Shown here piece after piece: positions 36,360 through 43,708 of a stretch of DNA of 64,000 nucleotides. Positions within the stretch are counted from its first letter, which is position 1, and each line of letters opens with the position of its first letter. The DNA is from Altererythrobacter ishigakiensis (GTDB taxonomy: Bacteria; Pseudomonadota; Alphaproteobacteria; Sphingomonadales; Sphingomonadaceae), in the NCBI RefSeq assembly GCF_001663155.1, contig NZ_CP015963.1, positions 1-64,000 of the forward strand, written 5' to 3'. The position numbers were made by a program, and so were the translations under genes. The notes beneath the pieces were generated by a model, which was given only the letters and a program-made list of their open reading frames with translations, had not been told where the DNA came from and did no database searches.

Positions 36360-37244
36360 CTAGAAGTGAAGGTCACCGCTATGCTGGCGGGGGCCATTGT
36401 GACCTTCTGTATGATCGTCATGATGATCAGGGCCTTCGCCAATAGCCCAAGTGACGTGAGTGATTACATCAAAACTAGCTTCTGATCGTCTATAGATGTT
36501 CGGACGTCCCTGGGCATCGCGTCCAATTGGTGTACCCCAATCTGCCGGACCAGTGCCGCTCAAACTAAGCTTCTTGCCTCTCCCGTTGCCATTTCCGCCG
36601 CCGCCGCCGCCGCCGCCGCCGTCAGTGCCATGACTATGCGCATAAATGTCGGCTAGTTGAGCAAAGTCGTGTGGATCTGGGGTTTTATCTTTAGAATCTG
36701 GATTGCCCTGATATTCCATGCAGGAATCGGTTATACTTGTGTTGAAATCTTCATTTTGGTGGCCGAGGCCGAAATCGTGGCCGATTTCTTGGCACATCAC
36801 CAGTTGACGCCAAACATCCGTGTTATAACCCTGACCGGGCGGATCTCCGTCGAAATAGGTATCATTCACCTTTGTATAGCCGGCAATAATATGTTTAGTC
36901 TTGCCGCGGGTTGTAGCTATGCCGGCAATGCCCAGCCAACCATTCGGACCATAGTCATCATTACAAACATGGATCTGGCCCGAAATGAGAGGGCAACTTG
37001 TGTTCGTGCCATCGCCGCGAGAGTACGGCGATTGGATGAAGTCTGAGACATTCCAGTCTTGGACCGCAATAAACGTACGATCGGATGCTGCCCATTCCCC
37101 GGTTGTAAAGTCGACCACCGGAACGGCAATCTCGGGCGTAGTGCGTTCCCAGTGATATGTGCTCCAAGAGTGACTCGCAAAAACCGGCGCAGCCAATGCT
37201 GCGACCGAAACTGCACCGATAGTGAGAATTTTCTTGCTGACCAT
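36360..37244 (-). CDS. Secreted metzincin-like protein with QExxHxxGxxH (copy 1)
   Basis: 294 aa. The signal peptide ends about VFA-SHSW. A predicted metzincin-type zinc site CQEIGHDFGLGH lies at about 151-162, and a Met-turn-like SCMEY at 174-178. The first zinc-binding residue is Gln, not His, and the codon CAA is clear. Cys84/Cys94 (TSCPL...VCNDDYG) probably form a disulfide. A Gly-rich linker (about 211-222) leads to a domain with DWGTPIGRDAQGRPNI and THVTWAIGEGP, then a His/Asp-rich tail. A close paralogue follows at 37443-38306. The ATG has a GGGAGG site. Secreted protease is plausible, but activity is open. Confidence 0.7.
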   Translation of the reverse strand: MVSKKILTIGAVSVAALAAPVFASHSWSTYHWERTTPEIAVPVVDFTTGEWAASDRTFIAVQDWNVSDFIQSPYSRGDGTNTSCPLISGQIHVCNDDYGPNGWLGIAGIATTRGKTKHIIAGYTKVNDTYFDGDPPGQGYNTDVWRQLVMCQEIGHDFGLGHQNEDFNTSITDSCMEYQGNPDSKDKTPDPHDFAQLADIYAHSHGTDGGGGGGGGGNGNGRGKKLSLSGTGPADWGTPIGRDAQGRPNIYRRSEASFDVITHVTWAIGEGPDHHDDHTEGHNGPRQHSGDLHF

Positions 37245-37390
37245 GTTGATCGCCTCCCAGTAAAGGGCGCGAATTCAACCCCACGATGGCCTTGCCATCA
37301 ATCCCCGCGCCAATCCCATTAATGCTCTCTGTACACCCGGCGCCCTTGGCGTGCAAATATTGGCAACCAAACCCGAGACGCTGTACAAGA

Positions 37391-37416
37391 AAGGGGCCAG
37401 CCATACGGCCAGCCCC
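37391..37416 (-). terminator. Probable terminator after metzincin-like gene 2
   Basis: Minus strand: GGGGCTGGCC (37407-37416) and GGCTGGCCCC (37393-37402) pair around GTAT with two G-U pairs, followed by TTTCTTGT. It lies 27 bp past the stop. Confidence 0.6.
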
Positions 37417-37442
37417 TCAGGTACCGAACCTTGAAATGAATA

Positions 37443-38306
37443 TTAGTGGTGTTCACCATCGTGATGGTGATTGCCGCCCTCCGGACCTTCACCAATGGCC
37501 CAGGTGACATGCGTGACTACCAGTGCGCCATCCATCTCGCGAACGAAAACGTTGGGACGACCATCGCCATCGTAGTCGGTCGGGCGCCCCCAGTCCTTCG
37601 GGGTATTTCCCAGACCAAACTTCTTTCCCTTGCCGCCGCCTTTGCCGCCGCCATTGCCTCCGCCCTTTCCAGGCTTTCCACCACCGCCACCATCACCGGT
37701 GTCTCCGCCTTCACTATGCGCATAGATCAGTGCCAACTGTTCATAGTCATGCGCATCTGGGCCTTCATTGCCCGCCGGCTGGCTGGTATACTCCATGCAG
37801 GACGTCGTCACATCCGTGCTGAAATTCTCGTTCTGGTGACCCAGCCCATAGTCGTGGCCGATCTCCTGACAGGTGACCAGCTGGCGCCAAGTATCGTTAT
37901 TGTACCGATCCTGATTGAAATAATAATCATTCAGCAGCGTTGCCCCGCCGGTGATATGCCCGCTGGAGATAGTTATGCGGGCAAGACCAAGCCACCCAAC
38001 AGAACCGTAGTCATCATTGCAGACATTGATCTCATCGCGAACGATAGCACAAGCAGGATCCGCATTGCCGCGAACCAGCGGCGCTTCAATATATGGTGAG
38101 ACGTTCCAATCAGCCACCGCAATCCCGGTGTGATTGCGCAGGGCCCAAATGCCGGTGGTGTTGTCAATTACGGGAACGGTGATCTCGTTGCTGGTCCGCA
38201 CCCAGTGATATGTGCTCCAGGAATGGTTCGCGAGCACCGGTGCCGCCAGAACCGCCGAAATGCTCAGCCCCACTGATGCTGCTGCCAGTTTTTTGCCCAA
38301 TTTCAT
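37443..38306 (-). CDS. Secreted metzincin-like protein with QExxHxxGxxH (copy 2)
   Basis: 287 aa from ATG 38306 (MKLGKKLAAAS); a longer frame upstream adds a basic segment and spoils the signal peptide. The mature start NHSWSTYHWVRT nearly matches copy 1. Motif CQEIGHDYGLGH lies at 146-157 and a Met-turn SCMEY at 169-173, again with Gln in the first ligand place. CNDDYGSVGWLGLA is shared with copy 1. A Gly/Lys-rich linker leads to the same DWG...DGRPNV and THVTWAIGEGP domain and a short His-rich tail. Tandem duplicates with 198 bp between; each has its own terminator, so they may be expressed separately. Confidence 0.7.
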   Translation of the reverse strand: MKLGKKLAAASVGLSISAVLAAPVLANHSWSTYHWVRTSNEITVPVIDNTTGIWALRNHTGIAVADWNVSPYIEAPLVRGNADPACAIVRDEINVCNDDYGSVGWLGLARITISSGHITGGATLLNDYYFNQDRYNNDTWRQLVTCQEIGHDYGLGHQNENFSTDVTTSCMEYTSQPAGNEGPDAHDYEQLALIYAHSEGGDTGDGGGGGKPGKGGGNGGGKGGGKGKKFGLGNTPKDWGRPTDYDGDGRPNVFVREMDGALVVTHVTWAIGEGPEGGNHHHDGEHH

Positions 38307-38417
38307 AATCCGTTTGCCCCTTGCTGGAATACGCCAAACCCGCGCCGGGAAAGTCTTGGCGCGCAAAGGGGTAATGACAGCCTAACCGCTGTGCTTATCA
38401 GGCAATGCTAATTGGAT

Positions 38418-39482
38418 TTAACCATCTGCCTCTTTTTCCTGCATCAGATCATGTTTCTTGATGCAGTGGCGCAGCTGATCATAAGTCAGGCCCAGCGCCT
38501 TGGCCGTCTGGCGCTGGTTCCAGCGATGTTTACCCAGAGCATGCTCTACGATTGAGCGCTCATGCGCATCCACCGCAGCGCGCAGATCATCCACATTCTC
38601 AAGCTCGGTGGCCAAAGCTGCTTTGTGCGCAGTTTCTGTGCCCGTAGGTTTTGGTTCCGCCTTTGTTGTGTGCGCGGCTGGCTTGCGATGCGCAGGGGTA
38701 AAGGGCTTCCATGGGCTGTCGAACGGATCGAACTGGACATGCGCGATCGGCTCGTCCCAATTGTCCCAACGGTAAACCGCGCGCTCAACCACATTGCGCA
38801 GCTCGCGGACATTGCCCGGCCATGCATATTCATCAAGCTGGCGCCGCACGTGATCAGCAAATCCAGGCCAGCCTTCCCAATGCAGTTCAGCGGCCATCCG
38901 TCTTCCAAAGTAATCTGCCAAGACATCCACGTCACCGTCGCGAACCCGCAGCGGCGGTAAGGTGATAACTTCAAAGCTCAAGCGATCGAGCAAGTCAGCG
39001 CGAAACTCGCCTTGCTCGGCAAGCGCAGGCAGATCATCGTTGGTCGCTGCGACAATTCGTACATCAACGCGGATCGGACGCGAAGAACCGATGCGGGTGA
39101 CTTCGCCATACTCAACTGCGCGCAGCAGCCGTTCTTGTGCACCCATCGATAGAGTGCCCAGTTCGTCGAGAAATAGCGTGCCTTTGTCGGCTTCTTCAAA
39201 CCTTCCTGTGCGCGCTTTGGTAGCACCGGTAAATGCTCCAGCTTCGTGGCCAAACAATTCGGCTTCGATCAGCGTTTCAGGCAGGGCCGCACAATTCATA
39301 GTCACCAGCGGCTCTCCCCAACGCGGAGATAGGCGGTGAAGGCGCTCGGCGATTAATTCCTTGCCAGTTCCGCGCTCGCCAATGACGAGGACAGGACGAT
39401 CCATGGGCGCGGCTCTAGAAGCTCGCTCAACGGCGTCCAGAAAGGCCCCGGACTGGCCAATAAATTGATTCTCACGCTCCAT
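38418..39482 (-). CDS. pspF: Phage shock protein operon activator PspF (sigma-54 enhancer-binding protein)
   Basis: 354 aa AAA+ activator with no N-terminal receiver domain, as in enterobacterial PspF. Walker A GERGTGKEL lies near residue 34. The sigma-54 contact loop GAFTGA is in FGHEAGAFTGATKAR near 75, and the Walker B region in GTLFLDELG near 95. The C-terminal Fis-type helix-turn-helix is near 312-350 (RWNQRQTAKALGLTYDQLRH). ATG 39482 gives MERENQFIGQSG. It is divergent from the psp operon across a sigma-54 promoter, the classic arrangement. Confidence 0.95.
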   Translation of the reverse strand: MERENQFIGQSGAFLDAVERASRAAPMDRPVLVIGERGTGKELIAERLHRLSPRWGEPLVTMNCAALPETLIEAELFGHEAGAFTGATKARTGRFEEADKGTLFLDELGTLSMGAQERLLRAVEYGEVTRIGSSRPIRVDVRIVAATNDDLPALAEQGEFRADLLDRLSFEVITLPPLRVRDGDVDVLADYFGRRMAAELHWEGWPGFADHVRRQLDEYAWPGNVRELRNVVERAVYRWDNWDEPIAHVQFDPFDSPWKPFTPAHRKPAAHTTKAEPKPTGTETAHKAALATELENVDDLRAAVDAHERSIVEHALGKHRWNQRQTAKALGLTYDQLRHCIKKHDLMQEKEADG

Positions 39483-39505
39483 TACCCAACCTGTAGGAAA
39501 AAACA

Positions 39506-39540
39506 CCAACTGTTGGCAAGAGAAACCAATCGGTCTCTTG
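39506..39540. promoter_or_regulatory. Candidate PspF upstream activating sites
   Basis: Two dyads lie 44-78 bp upstream of the -24 element: CCAACTGTTGG (39506-39516) and CAAGAGA / TCTCTTG (39517-39523 and 39534-39540, 10-base spacer). Position and symmetry fit an enhancer for a dimeric Fis-type helix-turn-helix. There is no consensus for this lineage to compare with. Confidence 0.55.
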
Positions 39541-39583
39541 GCCGAAAATTCCATACCATTGTTTTAGAAGCATTTTTTAAGTT

Positions 39584-39598
39584 TGGCACACCACTTGC
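39584..39598 (+). promoter_or_regulatory. Sigma-54 promoter of the psp operon
   Basis: TGGCAC at 39584-39589, five bases (ACCAC), then TTGC at 39595-39598. This is an exact match to the -24/-12 consensus TGGCAC-N5-TTGC. Transcription would start near 39610, ahead of the 52-residue reading frame at 39634. Confidence 0.93.
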
Positions 39599-39633
39599 AG
39601 ATTCCTAAGCATACCGCAAGGGAGTTTAGAAAA

Positions 39634-39792
39634 ATGTTCAATCGCGAATTCATCCAGAGCAAGCTTGGCAAGGCTTCAGTTGCCAGCGTCGCTGCGATGG
39701 CTTTGTTCGTCGCGCTTAGCACGCAGATGCAGATCGCGCCCGCCGTTGCCGCCACACCGATGGCGAGCGGTGTGCTGGTCGAGATGGCATGA
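39634..39792 (+). CDS. Small membrane/secreted peptide heading the psp operon
   Basis: 52 aa starting ATG 39634 with GGGAG about 12 bases upstream. The first 20 residues are basic and polar, followed by one hydrophobic stretch VASVAAMALFVALSTQM, then APAVAATPMASG, which looks like a signal-peptidase region. It is the first gene after the sigma-54 promoter, so it should be stress-induced together with PspA. Its stop overlaps the next start in ATGA. I recognise no family; coding is supported by position, start signals and the overlap. Confidence 0.6.
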   Translation: MFNREFIQSKLGKASVASVAAMALFVALSTQMQIAPAVAATPMASGVLVEMA

Positions 39793-40724
39793 CCAAGCCT
39801 GACAAAAATAACCCCTTTGGACCGGAGAGCTCAGTCCCCCCCGCGAGCAAGTCCGAAGGCGCGCACTCCAGTCCGCGCGCCACGCCTCCGGTCCAACCCC
39901 TTTCCCCCGAGCGCCCCAAGAAGCGCTCGCGGCTCGATGCAGAAATCGAACGCCTGCGCCAGAGCCCGACTCCCACTCAATCAAATGGGCGTTCGAATGA
40001 AGAAGAGAATTTTTTCAACGGAGTAGCCTTTATGGGGATTTTCAGTCGGACCCGCGACATCATCGCCGCCAACTTCAATGACATGCTCGATAAGGCCGAT
40101 GATCCGGCCAAGATGATCCGCATGATCATCCTCGAGATGGAAGAAACCCTGGTGGAAGTACGCGCCAGCGCGGCGCGTACCATCGCGGACCAAAAGGAAA
40201 TGCACCGCCACGTCGTGAAGCTCGACCGGCTGCAGGCTGACTGGGGCGAGAAAGCACAGTTGGCGCTGAGCAAGGATCGCGAAGATCTTGCTCGTGCAGC
40301 TCTGGTCGAGAAGAAAAAGGCCTCTGACATGGCCGACCAGCTCAAGCAGGAGATAGGCGTACTGGACGATGCGCTTCGTGCCTACGAGGAAGACATCCAG
40401 AAACTGCAGCATCGCCTGCGTGAGGCACGTAGCCGCCAGACCGCGATCGCAGCACGCCTCGAAAGTGCCGAGAACCGCGTCAAGCTCCGCACGCTGATGA
40501 GCACTGAGCGTACGGACGAAGCGCTGTCACGCTTCGACCAACTGGAACGCCGCGTTGATTACGCCGAAGGCCGCGCGGAAGCATTGAGCATTGCCGATCA
40601 GACCGGCGGGCCGAGCCTGTCAGACGAAATCGCCGCACTCGAAGGCGCTGATGCAATCGACGATGAACTTGAGCAGATGAAGAAAGCGCTGGGCAAAGAT
40701 GGCGCCGACAAGAAAGGGGACTAA
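39789..40724 (+). CDS. pspA: PspA with alternative N-terminally extended form
   Basis: The canonical 230-aa PspA starts at ATG 40032 (MGIFSRTRDIIAANFNDML), with GGAG 8 bases before it. It has the usual amphipathic N-terminal helix and long coiled coil of a PspA/IM30/ESCRT-III-like membrane-repair protein. The same frame is open back to ATG 39789, which overlaps the upstream stop (ATGA) and would add 81 residues, Pro/Ser/Lys-rich and probably disordered. Coordinates here cover the extended form. PspA binds and inhibits PspF and coats stressed inner membrane. Which start is used is unknown; both may be. Confidence 0.9.
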   Translation: MTKPDKNNPFGPESSVPPASKSEGAHSSPRATPPVQPLSPERPKKRSRLDAEIERLRQSPTPTQSNGRSNEEENFFNGVAFMGIFSRTRDIIAANFNDMLDKADDPAKMIRMIILEMEETLVEVRASAARTIADQKEMHRHVVKLDRLQADWGEKAQLALSKDREDLARAALVEKKKASDMADQLKQEIGVLDDALRAYEEDIQKLQHRLREARSRQTAIAARLESAENRVKLRTLMSTERTDEALSRFDQLERRVDYAEGRAEALSIADQTGGPSLSDEIAALEGADAIDDELEQMKKALGKDGADKKGD

Positions 40725-40727
40725 GTC

Positions 40728-41027
40728 GTGGATCCGGAATTTGTAGTTATACCGTTACTTTTTATTGGCCTGCCGTGGTTGGTCCTCCATTACATTACCA
40801 AATGGAAGACTGCCGCGACCATCACAACCGATGATGAAGTTCTGCTGGATGAACTCTATCAGCTGGCAAAGCGGCTGGATGACCGAATGGATACGGTCGA
40901 GCGCCTAGTTGCCAGCGACAACCCTGAATTCCAGCCCAAGCGCATCCAGGCCGATCTGGAACAGGATAATCAGCAGTTGCGCGAGCTCGACCGCCTGATT
41001 GCCGACAAGAAAGGAACCGCACAGTGA
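40728..41027 (+). CDS. pspB: PspB-like envelope stress membrane protein
   Basis: 99 aa from GTG 40728, with AGGGGA upstream. One N-terminal membrane helix (VVIPLLFIGLPWLVLHYI) is followed by a coiled coil carrying LAKRLDDRMDTVERLVASDNPEF, the core PspB motif. PspB with PspC senses membrane stress and releases PspF from PspA. It is longer than enterobacterial PspB (about 75 aa) by a charged C-terminal helix. Its stop overlaps the pspC start (GTGA). Confidence 0.88.
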   Translation: MDPEFVVIPLLFIGLPWLVLHYITKWKTAATITTDDEVLLDELYQLAKRLDDRMDTVERLVASDNPEFQPKRIQADLEQDNQQLRELDRLIADKKGTAQ

Positions 41028-41401
41028 ATAGCCCCCGCACCACGCTTTACCGCGATAAGCACAATGCCAAATTGATGGGTGTTTGCGCTGGGATCGCTGA
41101 CTACACTGGTGTCAACGCGCTGTGGGTTCGTCTGGGTTTCTTGATCCTGCTGTTCACTGTCGCGCCAATCTTGCTACCGGCTTATTTCGTCGCGGGTCTC
41201 TTGCTCAGCAAGAAGCCGCCGCATCTCTATGTCGACAAGGAAGAGCAGCAGTATTGGCAGCGCGTTCGCCAAAGCCCGAAGCGTACCGCCCGCGAAATCC
41301 GTGCGCGCTTCCGCGACGTCGATCGCCGGTTGGCAGCCGTTGAGCATCACTACGTGAGCAGCAATCCGCGGCTGACCGCAGAGATCGAGCGCCTGCGCTA
41401 A
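41024..41401 (+). CDS. pspC: PspC-domain envelope stress protein
   Basis: 125 aa from GTG 41024. The PspC domain is seen in LYRDKHNAKLMGVCAGIADYTGVNALWVRLGF, followed by a hydrophobic helix LILLFTVAPILLPAYFVAGLLL. The C-terminal helix RRLAAVEHHYVSSNPRLTAEIERLR has the same shape as the PspB-type motif in its neighbours. It follows pspB with a 4-base overlap and is partner to it in stress sensing. Confidence 0.9.
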   Translation: MNSPRTTLYRDKHNAKLMGVCAGIADYTGVNALWVRLGFLILLFTVAPILLPAYFVAGLLLSKKPPHLYVDKEEQQYWQRVRQSPKRTAREIRARFRDVDRRLAAVEHHYVSSNPRLTAEIERLR

Positions 41402-41431
41402 GGACGAGCACGCCAGACAGGGGAGGGAAAT

Positions 41432-41746
41432 TTGCCCGGTGAACTAATTCCGATAATTGCGATCATTTTCGGATGTACCATCCCGATGGTCGCAATCTGG
41501 TCCAAGCACAAACAGAAGATCGCTGAAATGGAGATCAGTGCGACTGCTGAGCATACTGCAGAAAAAGCGGCGCAGTATGCGAGCCAGGTTCAGCGCCTCG
41601 AAGATCGCGTTCAGGTGCTCGAGCGCATCGTCACTGACAAGGGATATGATGTAGCCACGCAAATAGAAGCGCTTCGCGACACGCGCGCAGTAGAACACCC
41701 CGACAGAGGTGTACCTATCGACATGGCAAGCAAGGAGCGCACATAA
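41432..41746 (+). CDS. PspB-motif small membrane protein 1
   Basis: 104 aa from TTG 41432; GGGGAGGG stands 5-6 bases before it and makes this rare start likely. One N-terminal membrane helix (LIPIIAIIFGCTIPMVAIWS) precedes a coiled coil with RLEDRVQVLERIVTDKGYD and IEALRD. That motif matches the PspB core and the genes before and after. It overlaps the next start by one base. No family beyond PspB-like was recognised; function inferred from operon and motif only. Confidence 0.75.
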   Translation: MPGELIPIIAIIFGCTIPMVAIWSKHKQKIAEMEISATAEHTAEKAAQYASQVQRLEDRVQVLERIVTDKGYDVATQIEALRDTRAVEHPDRGVPIDMASKERT

Positions 41747-42066
41747 TGTTTCCATTAACCGAGACAGCTATCATCGTTGGCGTCGCAATCATAACAGGCG
41801 GCTGGATAGTGAACAGCTGGATGCGAATGAAGATGGGCTATCCGCTGGAAAACAGCTGGGGCAAAGCGATCTACCCGAAGAACGATGGCGAGGCTGTCGA
41901 ACGGGTGAAATTGCTAAGCCAGGAAAATGCGCAACTGCGCGCAGAGCTCGGTTCAATGAAAGACCGGCTTGCCAACGTCGAGCGTATTGTGACCGACAGT
42001 GGATATCAGTTGACCCATGAGATTGACCGCCTGCGTCAAGAAACGACCGAAAAGGACGTAAACTGA
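41746..42066 (+). CDS. PspB-motif small membrane protein 2
   Basis: 106 aa from ATG 41746 (one-base overlap with the previous gene). A hydrophobic N-terminal helix (TAIIVGVAIITGGWIV) is followed by a loop MRMKMGYPLENSWGKAIYP not seen in the neighbours. A C-terminal coiled coil carries MKDRLANVERIVTDSGYQ and EIDRLR. It resembles the other PspB-motif proteins closely in this last part. Function unknown; probably an envelope-stress partner of PspB/PspC. Confidence 0.75.
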   Translation: MFPLTETAIIVGVAIITGGWIVNSWMRMKMGYPLENSWGKAIYPKNDGEAVERVKLLSQENAQLRAELGSMKDRLANVERIVTDSGYQLTHEIDRLRQETTEKDVN

Positions 42067-42392
42067 TGGATTGGGACCTGATCACCATATTTGGCTTCGT
42101 ACTGATAGTTTGCATGATCGTGTTCCCCTTCGCTGCTCGTTCGCATCGCCGAGCTATCGAACATGAAGAGCGCAAGTTGGAATTGCTAGCTCGCGCTGAA
42201 GAAGCGAAAGCCGGCAAGACAAGCAGTGACCAAGCAGAATACCGCAAGCTTGAGGAGCGTGTCCGCGTGCTTGAACGTATAGCAACTGACGGCAAGCAGG
42301 ATCTCGCGCTTCAAATTGAGCAGCTGCGAGACTTGCAGGAGATCGACGACCTAGCCACTGCGCGAGCCAACCAGCAGGAGGCGGCACGATGA
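42066..42392 (+). CDS. PspB-motif small membrane protein 3
   Basis: 108 aa from ATG 42066, sharing one base with the previous stop (TGATG). The membrane helix ITIFGFVLIVCMIVFPFA is followed by a charged stalk (EHEERKLELLARAEEAKAG) and then KLEERVRVLERIATDGKQD plus QIEQLRDL. The last motif is the best match to PspB of the extra copies. It overlaps the next gene by four bases (ATGA). Function unknown apart from context. Confidence 0.75.
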   Translation: MDWDLITIFGFVLIVCMIVFPFAARSHRRAIEHEERKLELLARAEEAKAGKTSSDQAEYRKLEERVRVLERIATDGKQDLALQIEQLRDLQEIDDLATARANQQEAAR

Positions 42393-42649
42393 GTTTCTGG
42401 ACTGCCATTGTGCTGATTGTTCTCATTGGCTCAATTGCAAGCGTTTTGCGCTCGCGAAATCATAGGCGAGTTGAAGATCAGTCAACCAATGGCAACGCTA
42501 CTCGCGACGAAGAGGCGCAGAGGGAGCTGCAAGAGCTCCGCGAGCGTGTGAAGGTGCTCGAACGGATTACAGTCGATGGCCGCGAAGCGCGCGCCATCGC
42601 GGACGAGATTGAAAGCTTGCGCGGCAAGCCGAATAAACAGGACGGCTAA
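42389..42649 (+). CDS. PspB-motif small membrane protein 4
   Basis: 86 aa from ATG 42389, ATGA overlap with the previous gene. Hydrophobic helix TAIVLIVLIGSIASVL, a polar spacer, then LQELRERVKVLERITVDGREA and IADEIESLRGK. The length is close to enterobacterial PspB. Tight coupling to its neighbours suggests that the products are made in fixed ratio. Confidence 0.75.
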   Translation: MSFWTAIVLIVLIGSIASVLRSRNHRRVEDQSTNGNATRDEEAQRELQELRERVKVLERITVDGREARAIADEIESLRGKPNKQDG

Positions 42650-42670
42650 GGCCGCAGGTTCACGGAGGAC

Positions 42671-42913
42671 ATGAGGGAAATGTTTGAACCAACTATGATC
42701 ATCGCTGCGGCATCGCTAGTGGGCCTGTGTATAGTTGCATTTGCCCTGCTAAAGGCATGGCACAGCTGGTTGGCGCTTAAACAGCGCGAGCTCGAAAGTT
42801 CTTCTGGCGAGATTGAAGGCGGCGTAGGCAATAGTGCGGCCCGGATTGAGATTGCCGACCTGAAGGAGCGCATCAAGAAGCTGGAAGCCATCGCAAGCGG
42901 GGTGGATTTGTGA
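42671..42913 (+). CDS. PspB-motif small membrane protein 5
   Basis: 80 aa from ATG 42671; a second ATG at 42680 is possible, as both lie close to a GGAGG/GAGGG run. One membrane helix (MIIAAASLVGLCIVAFALLKAW) precedes a shortened motif, IADLKERIKKLEAIASGVDL, which lacks the usual trailing IExLR part. It is the last of the run and 22 bp after the previous gene. Truncated form of the same module. Confidence 0.65.
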   Translation: MREMFEPTMIIAAASLVGLCIVAFALLKAWHSWLALKQRELESSSGEIEGGVGNSAARIEIADLKERIKKLEAIASGVDL

Positions 42914-42938
42914 GCCAAAGCGCTTAAGTGCGCAATCT

Positions 42939-43346
42939 ATGAGACCGCTTGACGATATCTACGAAGAATATGAATTCCTTGAAGGCGACGAACGTTACCG
43001 CCTTCTGATCGAGCTGGGCCGCGAGCTGGAACCGATGCCTGACGCGCTTAAAACCGATGCGACCTTGGTGCGCGGTTGTTCCGCCAGCGTATGGGTCTAT
43101 CCCACCGACCGCGAAGGTAAACTACACTTCATGGCAGACAGCAATGCGGCGATCACCAAGGGGATCGTGGCTCTGGTCATTTCTGCAGTCCAAGACAAGC
43201 CGGCCAGCGAAGTAGCGCAATTGGATATTGCCGCAGCACTCGTGCCGTTTGACCTCAAGAACCAGCTGTCCTCCAATCGTACACAAGGTGTGCCAAACAT
43301 GATCGCATTGGTGCGCGAGCACGCCGCACGGCTCGCCAATGCCTGA
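42939..43346 (+). CDS. sufE: Iron-sulfur assembly sulfur acceptor SufE
   Basis: 135 aa. FLEGDERYRLLIELGRELEPMPDALKTDATLVRGCSASVWV is the family core; the RGCxSxVW motif contains the active Cys near residue 47. It takes sulfur from SufS cysteine desulfurase. Start ATG 42939. It follows the psp run by 25 bp but has no matching motif, so it is likely a separate unit or readthrough partner. Confidence 0.94.
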   Translation: MRPLDDIYEEYEFLEGDERYRLLIELGRELEPMPDALKTDATLVRGCSASVWVYPTDREGKLHFMADSNAAITKGIVALVISAVQDKPASEVAQLDIAAALVPFDLKNQLSSNRTQGVPNMIALVREHAARLANA

Positions 43347-43360
43347 TCGGGCGATCTGAC

Positions 43361-43708
43361 ATGCGCCCGCTTTATGCTGCGGGAGGGATAATCGCGACCG
43401 GCCTCGCTGCGATTGGCGCATTCTTGCCAATCATGCCTACAGTACCTTTCTTGCTGATCGCGGTGTTCTGCTTTGCCCGCAGCAATCCCGCCTGGGAGCA
43501 AAAGATACTGGATCATCCACATTGGGGCCCGCAGGTCCGTGATTGGCGAGAACGACGCGCGATCAACCGTCGCGCCAAGATTATGGCTGTGGGAGCATTG
43601 AGCGTGGGAGTGGGCTTCACCTGGCTCACATTGGGCACCCCTTGGGTCTTCTTGTCGCTTGCCATACTGGCAATCGGCGGCACGTGGATCTGGACTCGCA
43701 ATGAGTAA
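43361..43708 (+). CDS. YbaN/DUF454 family inner-membrane protein
   Basis: 115 aa. The DUF454 signature is visible: GIIATGLAAIGAFLPIMPTVPFLLIAVFCFARSNP near the N-terminus, then HPHWGPQVRDW and the C-terminal helices. Three or four hydrophobic segments. The function is unknown. It begins 14 bp after sufE, and its stop lies inside the bciA start region (8-base overlap). Confidence 0.88.
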   Translation: MRPLYAAGGIIATGLAAIGAFLPIMPTVPFLLIAVFCFARSNPAWEQKILDHPHWGPQVRDWRERRAINRRAKIMAVGALSVGVGFTWLTLGTPWVFLSLAILAIGGTWIWTRNE

